DNA of 13,621 nucleotides from RGIG4608 sp045637205 (GCA_045637205.1 JAZTYY010000055.1:1-13621); one strand, 5' to 3'; positions 6,284-13,437 are shown, numbered from the stretch's first letter. Program-made: numbers and translations. Notes: a model not told the origin generated them from the sequence alone.

Positions 6284-6793
6284 ATGGAAGACTTAAAAAA
6301 ACGAAAGACCACTCGCTTGAATGGTGCGGACTATAATCGGAATCAGGCCGTGTTTCTCACGATATGTACGAAAGAAAGGAGCTGTGTTCTTTCTCGTATT
6401 GTAGGGACCGGCGTCCTCGACGGTCCGCAGATCGAATTGACAAAATACGGACAAATCGCTGATAAATACATCCGTCAATTGAACGACTTTTACGAGGATC
6501 TATCCGTTGAAAGTTATGTGATCATGCCCAATCATATCCACATTATGCTTTGGGTAAAAGGCGAGGGAAACGGACCGTCGAGGACGCCGGTCCCTACAGT
6601 GCAGAACTCCGTTCCGTCGCGGTTTGTATCTACGTTCAAACGATTTTGTAACAAGGAATACGGCGTGAATATATGGCAATATCGCTCCAATGATCACATC
6701 ATTCGCAACCGTCAGGACCATGATGAGCATTTGCGATATATTTACGAAAACCCTCTCCGTTGGTGTTACGACGAATTATACACAGAGGAATAA
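6284..6793 (+). CDS. REP-associated tyrosine transposase (RAYT, Y1/HUH family)
   Basis: This 169-residue protein begins MEDLKKRKTTRLNGADYNRNQAVFLTICTKER, typical for Firmicute RAYTs. It carries the HUH motif H84-I-H86 in MPNHIHIMLW, then WQYRSNDHIIR and RYIYENPLRW, where Y152 is the expected catalytic tyrosine and N156 sits four residues on. Y1/HUH enzymes cut single-stranded DNA by a 5'-phosphotyrosine link; RAYTs act on GTAG-headed REP hairpins. Length and motifs suggest an intact enzyme. The start at 6284 matches the family N-terminus; an upstream in-frame ATG at 6212 would run through a hairpin and promoter and is rejected. Residues 40-48 (VGTGVLDGP) and 97-105 (GPSRTPVPT) are encoded by the two arms of a 28-bp inverted repeat that is itself REP-like. 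Confidence 0.93.
   Translation: MEDLKKRKTTRLNGADYNRNQAVFLTICTKERSCVLSRIVGTGVLDGPQIELTKYGQIADKYIRQLNDFYEDLSVESYVIMPNHIHIMLWVKGEGNGPSRTPVPTVQNSVPSRFVSTFKRFCNKEYGVNIWQYRSNDHIIRNRQDHDEHLRYIYENPLRWCYDELYTEE
6400..6427 (+). repeat. REP-like arm inside the RAYT gene, left
   Basis: GTAG (6401-6404) is followed by the stem GGACCG/CGGTCC around the loop GCGTCCTCGA. The 28 bases are the perfect reverse complement of 6571-6598. The scaffold equals intergenic REP-like element A read on its minus strand, except for one loop base and paired changes in the stem. Confidence 0.85.
6571..6598 (-). repeat. REP-like arm inside the RAYT gene, right
   Basis: This arm is the perfect reverse complement of 6400-6427, 143 bases downstream. 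It reads GGACCG, TCGAGGACGC, CGGTCC, CTAC. Element A reads GGGTCG, TCGGGGACGC, CGACCC, CTAC. The two stem positions that differ change on both sides, so pairing is kept. Confidence 0.85.
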
Positions 6794-6834
6794 GGGGTAT
6801 GGGCTTTGCCCCTGTGCCTTTGTAATACAAAGGC
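6794..6834. repeat. Two small palindromes after the RAYT gene
   Basis: GGGG (6794-6797) can pair with CCCC (6809-6812) directly after the RAYT stop codon, and GCCTTTGT/ACAAAGGC (6816-6834) is a perfect 8-bp stem with a 3-nt loop. Neither has a U-tract, so they are not clear terminators. They may be mRNA 3' structures or transposase sites. Confidence 0.4.
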
Positions 6835-6881
6835 GAAACTGACGATAAACAGAACGATAAATATGAATTTGTCGAGCAGAT

Positions 6882-6926
6882 AGCAACAGACAGTTGCTTG
6901 TCAATGCCAACAGCTCGTGCTATAAT
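6882..6926 (+). promoter_or_regulatory. Promoter and possible operator for the XRE/zinc-ribbon gene
   Basis: TTGTCA (6898-6903), a 17-bp spacer and a perfect TATAAT (6921-6926) precede the gene. The dyad AGCAAC/GTTGCT (6882-6898) abuts the -35 box, a plausible place for the encoded regulator to bind, but that is inference. Confidence 0.65.
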
Positions 6927-6956
6927 ATAATCACAGCTAACAAAGGTGGTGATTTT

Positions 6957-7616
6957 ATGGAAACGAAAGATATAATCTACGAATTAAGAGCAAAAAAAGG
7001 TCTTTCCCAAGAGGAACTTGCCGAAAAGATATTCGTTACAAGACAGGCCGTGTCTAGATGGGAAACAGGCGAAACGATTCCGAATATAGATACTCTCAAA
7101 CTCCTATCCAAATTGTTTGATGTATCCATCAATACACTCCTTGGTTCTCCGAGAGGGTTAGTATGTAAGTGTTGCGGTATGCCGCTTGAAGATTGCACCA
7201 CGAGCCGTGAAACCGATGGCAATTTTAATGAGGAATACTGCAAATGGTGCTATGCCGACGGAGAGTATACCCTTGATATTTGGAAGCGATATGTTGAAAT
7301 CGGTGGAAAAGAAAAGCTCGAAGAATTTAAGGCACAGTTGATTCACGAATTTAACACGCTTTTACATATCGAAGGGTTGCCCAAGGTAGAGCATTTGAAC
7401 GTACTTTCGGGTGAATTTATCAATATGGAATACACTCTGCCTAACGGAGAAAAAGTGAAATTCCTTGACGATAAACAGACCTACCTCGGAAGTCAGCTGG
7501 AAAGCGAATTCGGCGGCAGATGCTTTGGTATTGCCGCAAATATGGATTTCCTTCTCGTCTGTACTTATGAAGAAAACGGAGAAAATCCCGAAATTGTGAT
7601 ATACAAGAAAAGATAA
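6957..7616 (+). CDS. XRE-family regulator with zinc-ribbon domain
   Basis: The 219-residue protein has an XRE/HTH_3 DNA-binding domain (about residues 5-62, with GLSQEELAEKIFVTRQAVSRWETGETIPN) followed by a zinc-ribbon block (C70, C73, C95, C98 in CKCCGMPL and EEYCKWCYADGEYT) like Pfam zf-ribbon_2. The remaining 110 residues include an amphipathic helix (LEEFKAQLIHEFNTLL) and a beta-rich tail I do not recognise. It is probably a transcription factor that senses a ligand or metal through its C-terminal part; the target is unknown. The start is set by an extended Shine-Dalgarno, GGTGGTGAT (6945-6953). It sits behind the RAYT gene on the same strand but has its own promoter, and may be a passenger of the cassette. 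Confidence 0.87.
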   Translation: METKDIIYELRAKKGLSQEELAEKIFVTRQAVSRWETGETIPNIDTLKLLSKLFDVSINTLLGSPRGLVCKCCGMPLEDCTTSRETDGNFNEEYCKWCYADGEYTLDIWKRYVEIGGKEKLEEFKAQLIHEFNTLLHIEGLPKVEHLNVLSGEFINMEYTLPNGEKVKFLDDKQTYLGSQLESEFGGRCFGIAANMDFLLVCTYEENGENPEIVIYKKR

Positions 7617-7641
7617 CAAATTCCAATTTATCGAATAGCAA

Positions 7642-7671
7642 ACCCCGACAGACCTTAAAATCTGTCGGGGT
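7642..7671 (+). terminator. Hairpin terminator after the XRE/zinc-ribbon gene
   Basis: ACCCCGACAGA (7642-7652) pairs with TCTGTCGGGGT (7661-7671), an 11-bp stem with an 8-nt loop. The following ATATTATTTG is only moderately T-rich, so termination may be leaky. Confidence 0.6.
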
Positions 7672-7704
7672 ATATTATTTGTTTTCTGCGGAGCATTTTT
7701 ATCC

Positions 7705-7731
7705 GTAGGGGAGACCGCAGGTCTCCCCTAC
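7705..7731. repeat. REP-like element C, perfect palindrome
   Basis: GTAGGGGAGACC, loop GCA, GGTCTCCCCTAC: a 12-bp perfect stem that starts with GTAG and ends with CTAC, so both strands present the GTAG head. It lies between the regulator's terminator and the right end of the putative cassette. Its inner stem differs from elements A and B. Confidence 0.7.
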
Positions 7732-7793
7732 CGTGTTTGGTGAAAGATTTTGCGATTTCTCCGCTAATTTTACATGCCTTTGCCTCTGCTTTT

Positions 7794-8756
7794 TTATTTT
7801 ATAACGTAATTTTCTATTCCATTATCCTCAAGCGCGCTAATTTTCTCTTCAAGTGCAGCTTCGTCCGTGTCGTTAAGCATTATAACGCAGTCATATCTTT
7901 CAGTAAAATATACAAGGGGCTCAAGTGTGCTTTTTATTTCGTCCGCGGTGCTATCCATAAGATCAAGGACAAAGAAGTCGGCAATTTTAAGAAGACCGCC
8001 CACGCTTCCCGCATTATCGGAATTTGTCAAAAAGCTTTTAGGAAGCACAATTCCAATGGGTGTTTTGTTGCACGCGAGCTTAAGGTTTAAAAGATAGGCT
8101 TGATAATAAATCAAATCATCCCTTGTAACGTTGCCCGAAAACTCAATTATAATTTGGTCAAATCCCGTTTCGGTTGCCTCTTTTAAAAGCAAAATTTCGT
8201 TTGTTTGGAGCTTTAATGACTTTTCCGCGCTAAGACTTGCCGAAAAATCGGACTCAAAATATCCAATTGCAAAATCACTGTAATATTGAAAGTGATTATT
8301 AAGTCTTGAAAGTGTAAGATTGTCTTGATGCATAAATTCAAGCTCAAGCACCTTGTCGGAAGAATAAATTATTTCATTATTTGAATTTTTAAAATCGATG
8401 AAAAGGGCATTTCCCCTATCTCTTGCACTTGCAGTTTGATTTGAAAGACTTTCTTTCGGGTCGGCACTCGTCATATCGGCAAAATAGGCGTGCAATTTGT
8501 CCTTTGGATTCACCTTTTCGACGCTTGGCGGAACGATGTCAGAAGCACTGTCCTTATTGAACTCACCGTTTTGATTCTTGTCGACCTTGTTGCCAAGGAT
8601 ATTGCCCAAAATCATTGCGAAAATGAAGGTCACAACAATGCAACCAATTATAATAATGGGTGTCCATTTTATGCGCTTGGGTGAAAATCTTGCATTTTTT
8701 GAAAGCTTGCCCTTTTTATAGGTATTGTTGCTAAGTTTTTTTGGCGCGTTAGCCAT
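7794..8756 (-). CDS. Membrane-anchored extracytoplasmic protein, unknown function
   Basis: The 320-residue product has a basic N-terminus, one membrane segment (about residues 31-53), a low-complexity Asn/Asp/Lys linker and an extracytoplasmic domain of about 230 residues. The stretch NALFIDFKNSNNEIIYSS and later blocks with alternating strands and helices (FDQIIIEFSGN, TPIGIVLPKS, DFFVLDLMDS, YDCVIMLND) resemble a TIM-barrel such as the DUF4015 putative glycosyl hydrolases, but I see no certain catalytic motif, so this is a weak guess. The start has an AAGGGAGGG site before it. The stop codon lies inside the 16-bp repeat that marks the putative insertion; its own terminator seems to have lost one half. 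No clear promoter was found. Confidence 0.75.
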   Translation of the reverse strand: MANAPKKLSNNTYKKGKLSKNARFSPKRIKWTPIIIIGCIVVTFIFAMILGNILGNKVDKNQNGEFNKDSASDIVPPSVEKVNPKDKLHAYFADMTSADPKESLSNQTASARDRGNALFIDFKNSNNEIIYSSDKVLELEFMHQDNLTLSRLNNHFQYYSDFAIGYFESDFSASLSAEKSLKLQTNEILLLKEATETGFDQIIIEFSGNVTRDDLIYYQAYLLNLKLACNKTPIGIVLPKSFLTNSDNAGSVGGLLKIADFFVLDLMDSTADEIKSTLEPLVYFTERYDCVIMLNDTDEAALEEKISALEDNGIENYVIK

Positions 8757-8829
8757 TTTGTGCCCTCCCTTCGATGAAAAATTGACAATAAAAGCATTGA
8801 CTATTCATTTTAACTTAATTTTATTAACA

Positions 8830-8843
8830 ATTTGTGAACAAAT
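8830..8843. promoter_or_regulatory. Short dyad in the divergent intergenic region
   Basis: ATTTGT, GA, ACAAAT is a perfect 14-bp dyad upstream of the -35 box of the ATPase operon and between two divergent genes. It could be an operator. AT-rich sequence makes chance occurrence plausible. Confidence 0.25.
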
Positions 8844-8855
8844 ACCCTTTTGCCG

Positions 8856-8884
8856 TTGAAAAGTTAATTTAATTATGATATAAT
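8856..8884 (+). promoter_or_regulatory. Sigma-A promoter for the YhaN/YhaO-like operon
   Basis: TTGAAA (8856-8861), a 17-bp spacer and a perfect TATAAT (8879-8884). The leader is about 88 nt and contains the palindrome GTCGCGAC (8919-8926) flanked by A- and T-runs, which could form a weak hairpin or be a protein site. The coding start has GAGGTGA just upstream. Confidence 0.75.
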
Positions 8885-8978
8885 AATAAAAATAAAAGGA
8901 GTACAATCTTAAAAAAAGAGTCGCGACCTTTTTATAAGACTTCACAGAAAATTTGATTACTTCTAACGAGGTGAAAAT

Positions 8979-11288
8979 ATGAGAATAATTGAAGCAAATA
9001 TAATTCAATTTGGTAAATTTAAAGAGAAAAGCTTCACCTTTGAAAATGGCTTTAACATTGTCAAGGGTGACAACGAATCGGGCAAATCCACACTTTTGGG
9101 ATTTATTAAATTCGCGCTTTACGGTGTGAACAGAAAAATCTCCACCGTTGCCGTTGGTGAGCGCGAGCGCGCGCTTTCTTGGAACGTTGGCATTGCCGCA
9201 GGCTCATTGACCATTGAGGACGTGGACGGCAAAAAATATCGCATTGAGCGTTCAGGTAGAGAGGGCGCAAGGGGTGCTTACGTTGACAAGGCGCGCATCA
9301 TCAGTCTTGAAAACGGTGAAGAGGTGTTCACGGGTGAAGTTCCCGGTGAGCATTTTCTTGGCATTAATGCCGCTGCATATGACAGCATGTGCAATATCAA
9401 GCAGCTTGAAACCGTCTCCATTGCTGCCGATTCCGTTAAGGGAGTTATTGATAATCTCCTCTCAAGCGGAGATGAGAGCATGGACGTGCAGGGCGCACTT
9501 AAAACGCTTGACCTTGAACGTCGCAGACTTATGCACTCCAACAACAAGGGCGGTCTTGTATACGAAAGCGGAATGACTCTTGACAGACTTAAATTCGATT
9601 ACAAAACGGCAATAGCATATGAAAATGAGCGTTTGAAGAATACGGACGAGCTTGCCCGTGTTGAAGTAACGCTTGCAAAGGCTCGCGAGGAGCACGGATT
9701 GGCTCAAAGAATGTGCGACCTTCACGATGACGTTTTGCGCCTTGAAAAGTTTGATCAGCTTAAAGCAATAAAGCAAGAGGAAGAGGATTTGTTAAAGGAA
9801 ATCGAGGCACTTGAAAAGGGAGCTTCCTTTGACATCCGTCTTGCAAGCTATGAAAAAATAGCTCAAATAAACAGTATTTCGTCCGCACTCACAAGAAGTG
9901 AGTCAACGTATGAAAATGCTGAAAACGAAGTAAAGAATGCAGAGAATGAGCTTTTGGCACTTGGTGAGGTTAATTCCGAGGGCTTTGCCGACGTTTTGGG
10001 TGAATTCGGCTCACCAAGAGGTGCTGTAACACACCTTGCGTCAAAGAAGAAAAAGAAGAACTCATCCGCATTAGCTCTTACTATATTCGGAATTGCAGGC
10101 ATTTTGTCACTTCTGTTTGCTGCGGTTGTAATGTTTGTAATGAAGGTACCCATGGGTGCTATGACCGTTGCCTTCATAGGTGTTGTGCTACTTGCGGTTG
10201 CGGGAATATTCCTTGGCAAATTAAATTCAGCAAAGGCTGAAATATCAGCATTTATGAGACGTCTTGGCGGTGATTTTTGTCCCAAGGATGAGGAGGGTAT
10301 TCTTGAAGCACTCACCAGTTTCTCTGAAACAAGAGCATTGAGAATAAAGAACGCAAATGCCCTTGAGAGCGCTAAATTCAGATTGAACGTTGCACGCGAA
10401 AATCTTGAAAATGATACCGAGGCACTTGCCCGCTTTGCCCACAATCTTGGAGTAAAGGCTGACGACAATTCAAAGAAGGAGGCGCTTGACTCCCTCTCCG
10501 AAGATATGAAGCAATATCTTGAAGCAAGAACAAAGCTTGCTAATGCGCTAAATGAAAGAAGGGCGCGCACCCATTTCCTTCAAGCCGAGCTTGAGCGCTT
10601 TAGTGAGAGCAATTTGAGGGCGCGCATTACTCCTCAAATCATTGAAAAAATCAAGGAAATACCCTTTGAAACTCTCAAGGCTGAGCGCGACGCTGCACTC
10701 CTTAAAACTAACCAATGGAGTCAATACAAGGCAGGAATTGAAAGAAATCTTGCCGTAAGCAATTCAAGAAGAAGTGCAAATGACATTTTCCCCGAGCTTG
10801 AAGCTGAGCAGGAAAATTACAATAAATTAAAGCTCCGTCTTGATGCAGTGAGACTTGCCATGGAAACAATAAATACTGCTTCCATGAGCATTAAATCAGA
10901 CATTACCCCAAGAATTCGCGAGAATGCTCAAAAGAACCTTGCCCTTGTTACAAACGGCAAATACAGTGAGCTTTTCATCGATCAAAACATGTCCCTCTCC
11001 GTTTTTGCTGACGGTGCAACAAGACATATTGATTCTCTTAGCAAGGGTAGTCTTGACGCGGCTTATTTCTCGGTTAGACTTGCGTTTTTGCAAACGCTTT
11101 TGAGCGACAAAAATCCACCCTTATATATGGACGAATGCCTCTCCCAGCTTGACGACGGAAGGGCTGAAAATACAATCAAGGCAATAAACAAGCACTCATG
11201 TGAATCGCAGTGCATCTTGTTTACCTGCCAAAACAGAGACGTTACACTTGCAAAGAAGCTTGGCAAGGTTAACGTCATTGAGCTTTAA
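8979..11288 (+). CDS. YhaN-like SMC/Rad50-type ATPase with membrane hairpin
   Basis: The 769-residue protein is a split ABC-type ATPase of the SbcC/Rad50 group. The N-terminal lobe has Walker A GDNESGKST (30-38). The C-terminal lobe has the signature LSKGSLDAA (687-694), Walker B PLYMDECLSQLDD (D718, E719) and a late ILFTCQNRD switch-like block. Between them are coiled-coil regions (about 215-355 and 415-640) split by two membrane segments (about 365-387 and 392-414) preceded by a run of lysines. The Rad50 zinc-hook CxxC is absent; the membrane hairpin at that place is the arrangement of Bacillus YhaN, although this protein is shorter than YhaN. It probably partners the next gene, a nuclease, in processing DNA ends at the membrane. 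The gap to that gene is 15 bases. Confidence 0.88.
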   Translation: MRIIEANIIQFGKFKEKSFTFENGFNIVKGDNESGKSTLLGFIKFALYGVNRKISTVAVGERERALSWNVGIAAGSLTIEDVDGKKYRIERSGREGARGAYVDKARIISLENGEEVFTGEVPGEHFLGINAAAYDSMCNIKQLETVSIAADSVKGVIDNLLSSGDESMDVQGALKTLDLERRRLMHSNNKGGLVYESGMTLDRLKFDYKTAIAYENERLKNTDELARVEVTLAKAREEHGLAQRMCDLHDDVLRLEKFDQLKAIKQEEEDLLKEIEALEKGASFDIRLASYEKIAQINSISSALTRSESTYENAENEVKNAENELLALGEVNSEGFADVLGEFGSPRGAVTHLASKKKKKNSSALALTIFGIAGILSLLFAAVVMFVMKVPMGAMTVAFIGVVLLAVAGIFLGKLNSAKAEISAFMRRLGGDFCPKDEEGILEALTSFSETRALRIKNANALESAKFRLNVARENLENDTEALARFAHNLGVKADDNSKKEALDSLSEDMKQYLEARTKLANALNERRARTHFLQAELERFSESNLRARITPQIIEKIKEIPFETLKAERDAALLKTNQWSQYKAGIERNLAVSNSRRSANDIFPELEAEQENYNKLKLRLDAVRLAMETINTASMSIKSDITPRIRENAQKNLALVTNGKYSELFIDQNMSLSVFADGATRHIDSLSKGSLDAAYFSVRLAFLQTLLSDKNPPLYMDECLSQLDDGRAENTIKAINKHSCESQCILFTCQNRDVTLAKKLGKVNVIEL

Positions 11289-11303
11289 GATGGAGGTGAC
11301 GGT

Positions 11304-12428
11304 ATGAAGATAATGCATTTGGCTGATTTTCATCTTGACAGCGCATTTTCGGGATTTAAGAAGGACGCCGCTGACAAAAAGCGACAGGAGATGCGCGAAT
11401 GCTTTGTTAGAGCTATGAAGCTCGCAAAGGAAAGGGAGGTTAAGCTCATACTTATTCCGGGCGACCTTTTTGACACTCCTTTTTGCAGCGCAATAACAAG
11501 AAAAACCGTGTTTGACGCGATGGCTGAGGTGGGTTGCCCCGTGGTCATTGCCCCCGGAAATCACGATTACTACAACAAAAACGGCACGTATGCCGATAAA
11601 AGCCTGCCTGAAAACGTTTTTGTTTTCAATTCTACCGAGCTTGGAAGATTCGATTTTGACGAGCTTCACATAAGTGTTGTTGGATATGCATTTACATCGG
11701 ACAGATATGAGGAAAACCCTCTTTCAGGTGAAGTTCCCACGTCCGATGAGAACGTAAATATTCTTTGCGCCCACACCGAGCTTTCAGTACCCTTGTCAAA
11801 ATATGCCCCAATGAGTGAAAATGCCATTTCAAAGCACAGCTTTACCTATGCGGCGCTTGGTCACGTTCACGCAAAGCAAGAGCCCGTTGTTTCGGGTGAT
11901 ACCCTTATTGCATACAGTGGATTTGCGCAAGGAAGAAGCTTTGACGAGCTCAACGCGGGCGGCGCTTACATAGTTGATATTGATCTTGAAACAAAAAAGG
12001 CGGCTCTTGAACGCGTAAAGCTCTCGTCAATGAGCTACGTTATCGAAAGAATTGATATTACTGCGCTCACAAGTGACGAAGAGGTTGCAAAGCAGATTAT
12101 TTCCGTTATCGAGGATAAAAAGTACGACGAGGAAATTGCACTTAGAATTGTTTTGTGTGGTGCTATTCCGTCGGATTATTCCGTAAACGAGAGTGCAATT
12201 CGCAATCAGCTTGCTTCCTTCAAGCTCGCGCTTTTGCAAATCAGAAACGAGAGTGTTGCAAGCTTTGATTTGGCGGAGCTTGAAAAGGACATGACCGTGC
12301 GCGGTGAGGTCTATAGAACACTTTTGCCACTTTTGAATTCGGATAACGAAAACGAAAGACAAAAGGGCGCTTTGGCACTTAAATTTGCCTTGGCAGCACT
12401 TGACAAACGTGAATTCGGCGTTGATTAA
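11304..12428 (+). CDS. YhaO-like Mre11/SbcD-family DNA exonuclease
   Basis: The 374-residue protein has a calcineurin-like phosphoesterase domain with all metal-binding motifs: ADFHLD (D8, H10), PGDLFD (D54), PGNHDYY (N86, H87), AHTELS (H157) and GHVHAK (H187, H189). The rest is a capping-like region that in Mre11/SbcD contacts DNA and the ATPase. In this family the nuclease uses two Mn ions and is gated by the Rad50/SbcC partner, here the preceding gene. Translation starts at an ATG five bases after GGAGGTGA (11292-11299). It has no promoter of its own and ends the operon before a terminator. The gene order is ATPase first, opposite to Bacillus yhaO-yhaN. Confidence 0.92.
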   Translation: MKIMHLADFHLDSAFSGFKKDAADKKRQEMRECFVRAMKLAKEREVKLILIPGDLFDTPFCSAITRKTVFDAMAEVGCPVVIAPGNHDYYNKNGTYADKSLPENVFVFNSTELGRFDFDELHISVVGYAFTSDRYEENPLSGEVPTSDENVNILCAHTELSVPLSKYAPMSENAISKHSFTYAALGHVHAKQEPVVSGDTLIAYSGFAQGRSFDELNAGGAYIVDIDLETKKAALERVKLSSMSYVIERIDITALTSDEEVAKQIISVIEDKKYDEEIALRIVLCGAIPSDYSVNESAIRNQLASFKLALLQIRNESVASFDLAELEKDMTVRGEVYRTLLPLLNSDNENERQKGALALKFALAALDKREFGVD

Positions 12429-12432
12429 TCAC

Positions 12433-12468
12433 AAAAAAACAAAGCCCACTCAAGCGAGTGGGCTTTTT
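12433..12468. terminator. Bidirectional terminator between nuclease and radical SAM genes
   Basis: AAAGCCCACTC (12441-12451), loop AAGC, GAGTGGGCTTT (12456-12466) with T-run on the right and an A-rich tract (12433-12443) on the left. It serves both convergent genes. Confidence 0.9.
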
Positions 12469-12481
12469 ATACTTTTAATTA

Positions 12482-13363
12482 TCAATTTTTATCAAATTTA
12501 GGAGTAAAATCCGTTTTTGCGGATTCTTTATCCTGTGAAAAGCCGTCGAAACCGAGCGAGAGGGCATAGTTTAAAACGTCCTCATATTCAAAGCTCGTTA
12601 AACGGCGCTTCAAATTTTTGGGAGCATCGGAATTTGCAAAGTCGGGTGTGTATTGGCGCATAAGTGAAAGGGTGAGGTCCTCAACGGGCAAAAATTCGGA
12701 AATGAATTTTAAAACCGCCTTTGAATCCTCTCGACACGCGGGCAAAACGAGGTGACGAACGATAAGTCCGCGCCTTGCTATTCCGTTTTCGTCAAGAGTT
12801 AGTCTTCCGACCTGACGGTGCATTTCAATAAGCGCCTCTTTTGCCGTTTTAGCATAATCGGGCGCCAAAGAATAGCCCCTTGCAAGCTCGTCATCAAAAT
12901 ATTTAAAGTCGGGCAGGTATATGTCAATAAGTCCGTCAAGCGCGTAAAGGGAATCAAGACTTTCATAGCCACCACAGTTGTAAACTATGGGTATTTTTAA
13001 ATCTTTTTTAGCTTTTTCAAGGGTCTTTGCAAGAAAAAGGGAATAGGGTGTGGCGGTTACAAGATTAATATTGTGTGCCCCCCTGTCTTGAAGCTCGAGC
13101 ATTTTTGAAACAAGCTCATCCTCGGTATACTTTTTGCCAACGACGTCGCGACTTATGTCCCTATTTTGACAAAAAACGCAACGAAGATTGCAGCCCGAAA
13201 AGAAAATTGCGCCCGAGCCACGTGTTCCGCTTATGCAGGGCTCTTCATAAAAATGAAGATCGGCAGAGCCGATGACGTATTCATTTGTCGCGCCACAAAA
13301 TCCGCGCTCACCTGCGCTTCTGTCAACCAAGCAGCCACGCGGACACATAAGACATTTGGGCAT
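12482..13363 (-). CDS. PflX-type radical SAM protein
   Basis: The 293-residue protein carries the radical SAM 4Fe-4S motif in SGCNLRCVFCQN (C58, C62, C65) and an N-terminal cysteine set (C4, C7, C11, C23) in CLMCPRGC and RGFCGA. Blocks EEPCISGTRGSG, LQDRGAHNINLVTATP, YNCGGYES, DIYLPDFKY and RHLVLPACREDSKAVL match the PflX branch, annotated as putative pyruvate formate-lyase activating enzyme. No glycyl-radical enzyme is adjacent and the true substrate of this branch is unproven; the related branch in AmmeMemoRadiSam systems shows the function can differ. The start has GGTGGAG five bases upstream and a strong promoter at 13401-13429. Confidence 0.92.
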   Translation of the reverse strand: MPKCLMCPRGCLVDRSAGERGFCGATNEYVIGSADLHFYEEPCISGTRGSGAIFFSGCNLRCVFCQNRDISRDVVGKKYTEDELVSKMLELQDRGAHNINLVTATPYSLFLAKTLEKAKKDLKIPIVYNCGGYESLDSLYALDGLIDIYLPDFKYFDDELARGYSLAPDYAKTAKEALIEMHRQVGRLTLDENGIARRGLIVRHLVLPACREDSKAVLKFISEFLPVEDLTLSLMRQYTPDFANSDAPKNLKRRLTSFEYEDVLNYALSLGFDGFSQDKESAKTDFTPKFDKN

Positions 13364-13400
13364 TTTAGCTCCACCTTTCTTTTTTTGTTATGTTGTAATT

Positions 13401-13429
13401 ATTATATACTTTTTTTGTTGTTTTTTCAA
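13401..13429 (-). promoter_or_regulatory. Sigma-A promoter for the radical SAM gene
   Basis: On the minus strand TTGAAA (13424-13429), a 17-bp A-rich spacer and a perfect TATAAT (13401-13406), 38 bases before the start codon. Confidence 0.8.
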
Positions 13430-13437
13430 GTATGTAA

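Larger units (their letters stand above)
6189..7797. mobile_element. Putative inserted RAYT/regulator cassette
   Basis: A perfect 16-bp direct repeat, GCCTCTGCTTTTTTAT, lies at 6189-6204 and 7782-7797. Next to the left copy is CGGAGAAATGGCAAA (6205-6219); its inverted partner TTTGCGATTTCTCCG, matching 14 of 15, is at 7749-7763, 18 bp short of the right copy. Between them are the RAYT gene, an XRE/zinc-ribbon gene, a hairpin terminator and a REP. Removing 6205-7797 or 6189-7781 leaves two convergent genes sharing one intact bidirectional terminator, as at the other two convergent pairs in this window. This is best explained by insertion into the terminator with duplication of half of it. RAYTs are not known to make such duplications, so the mechanism is unclear. 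Confidence 0.55.

Noticed and set aside
6894..6956. TTG start extending the XRE regulator by 21 residues
   Set aside because: It would overlap the -35 and -10 boxes, while the ATG at 6957 has an excellent ribosome binding site and begins the HTH domain normally.
8911..8933. Attenuator hairpin in the leader of the ATPase operon
   Set aside because: GTCGCGAC is a perfect palindrome between A- and T-runs, but folding leaves almost no loop and needs a bulge. It is more likely a protein site or chance.
9863..10570. Long minus-strand reading frame (235 codons) within the ATPase gene, and similar overlapping frames in cinA
   Set aside because: They mirror strongly supported genes, have biased low-complexity composition (Ser/Ala/Arg-rich) and no ribosome site or promoter.
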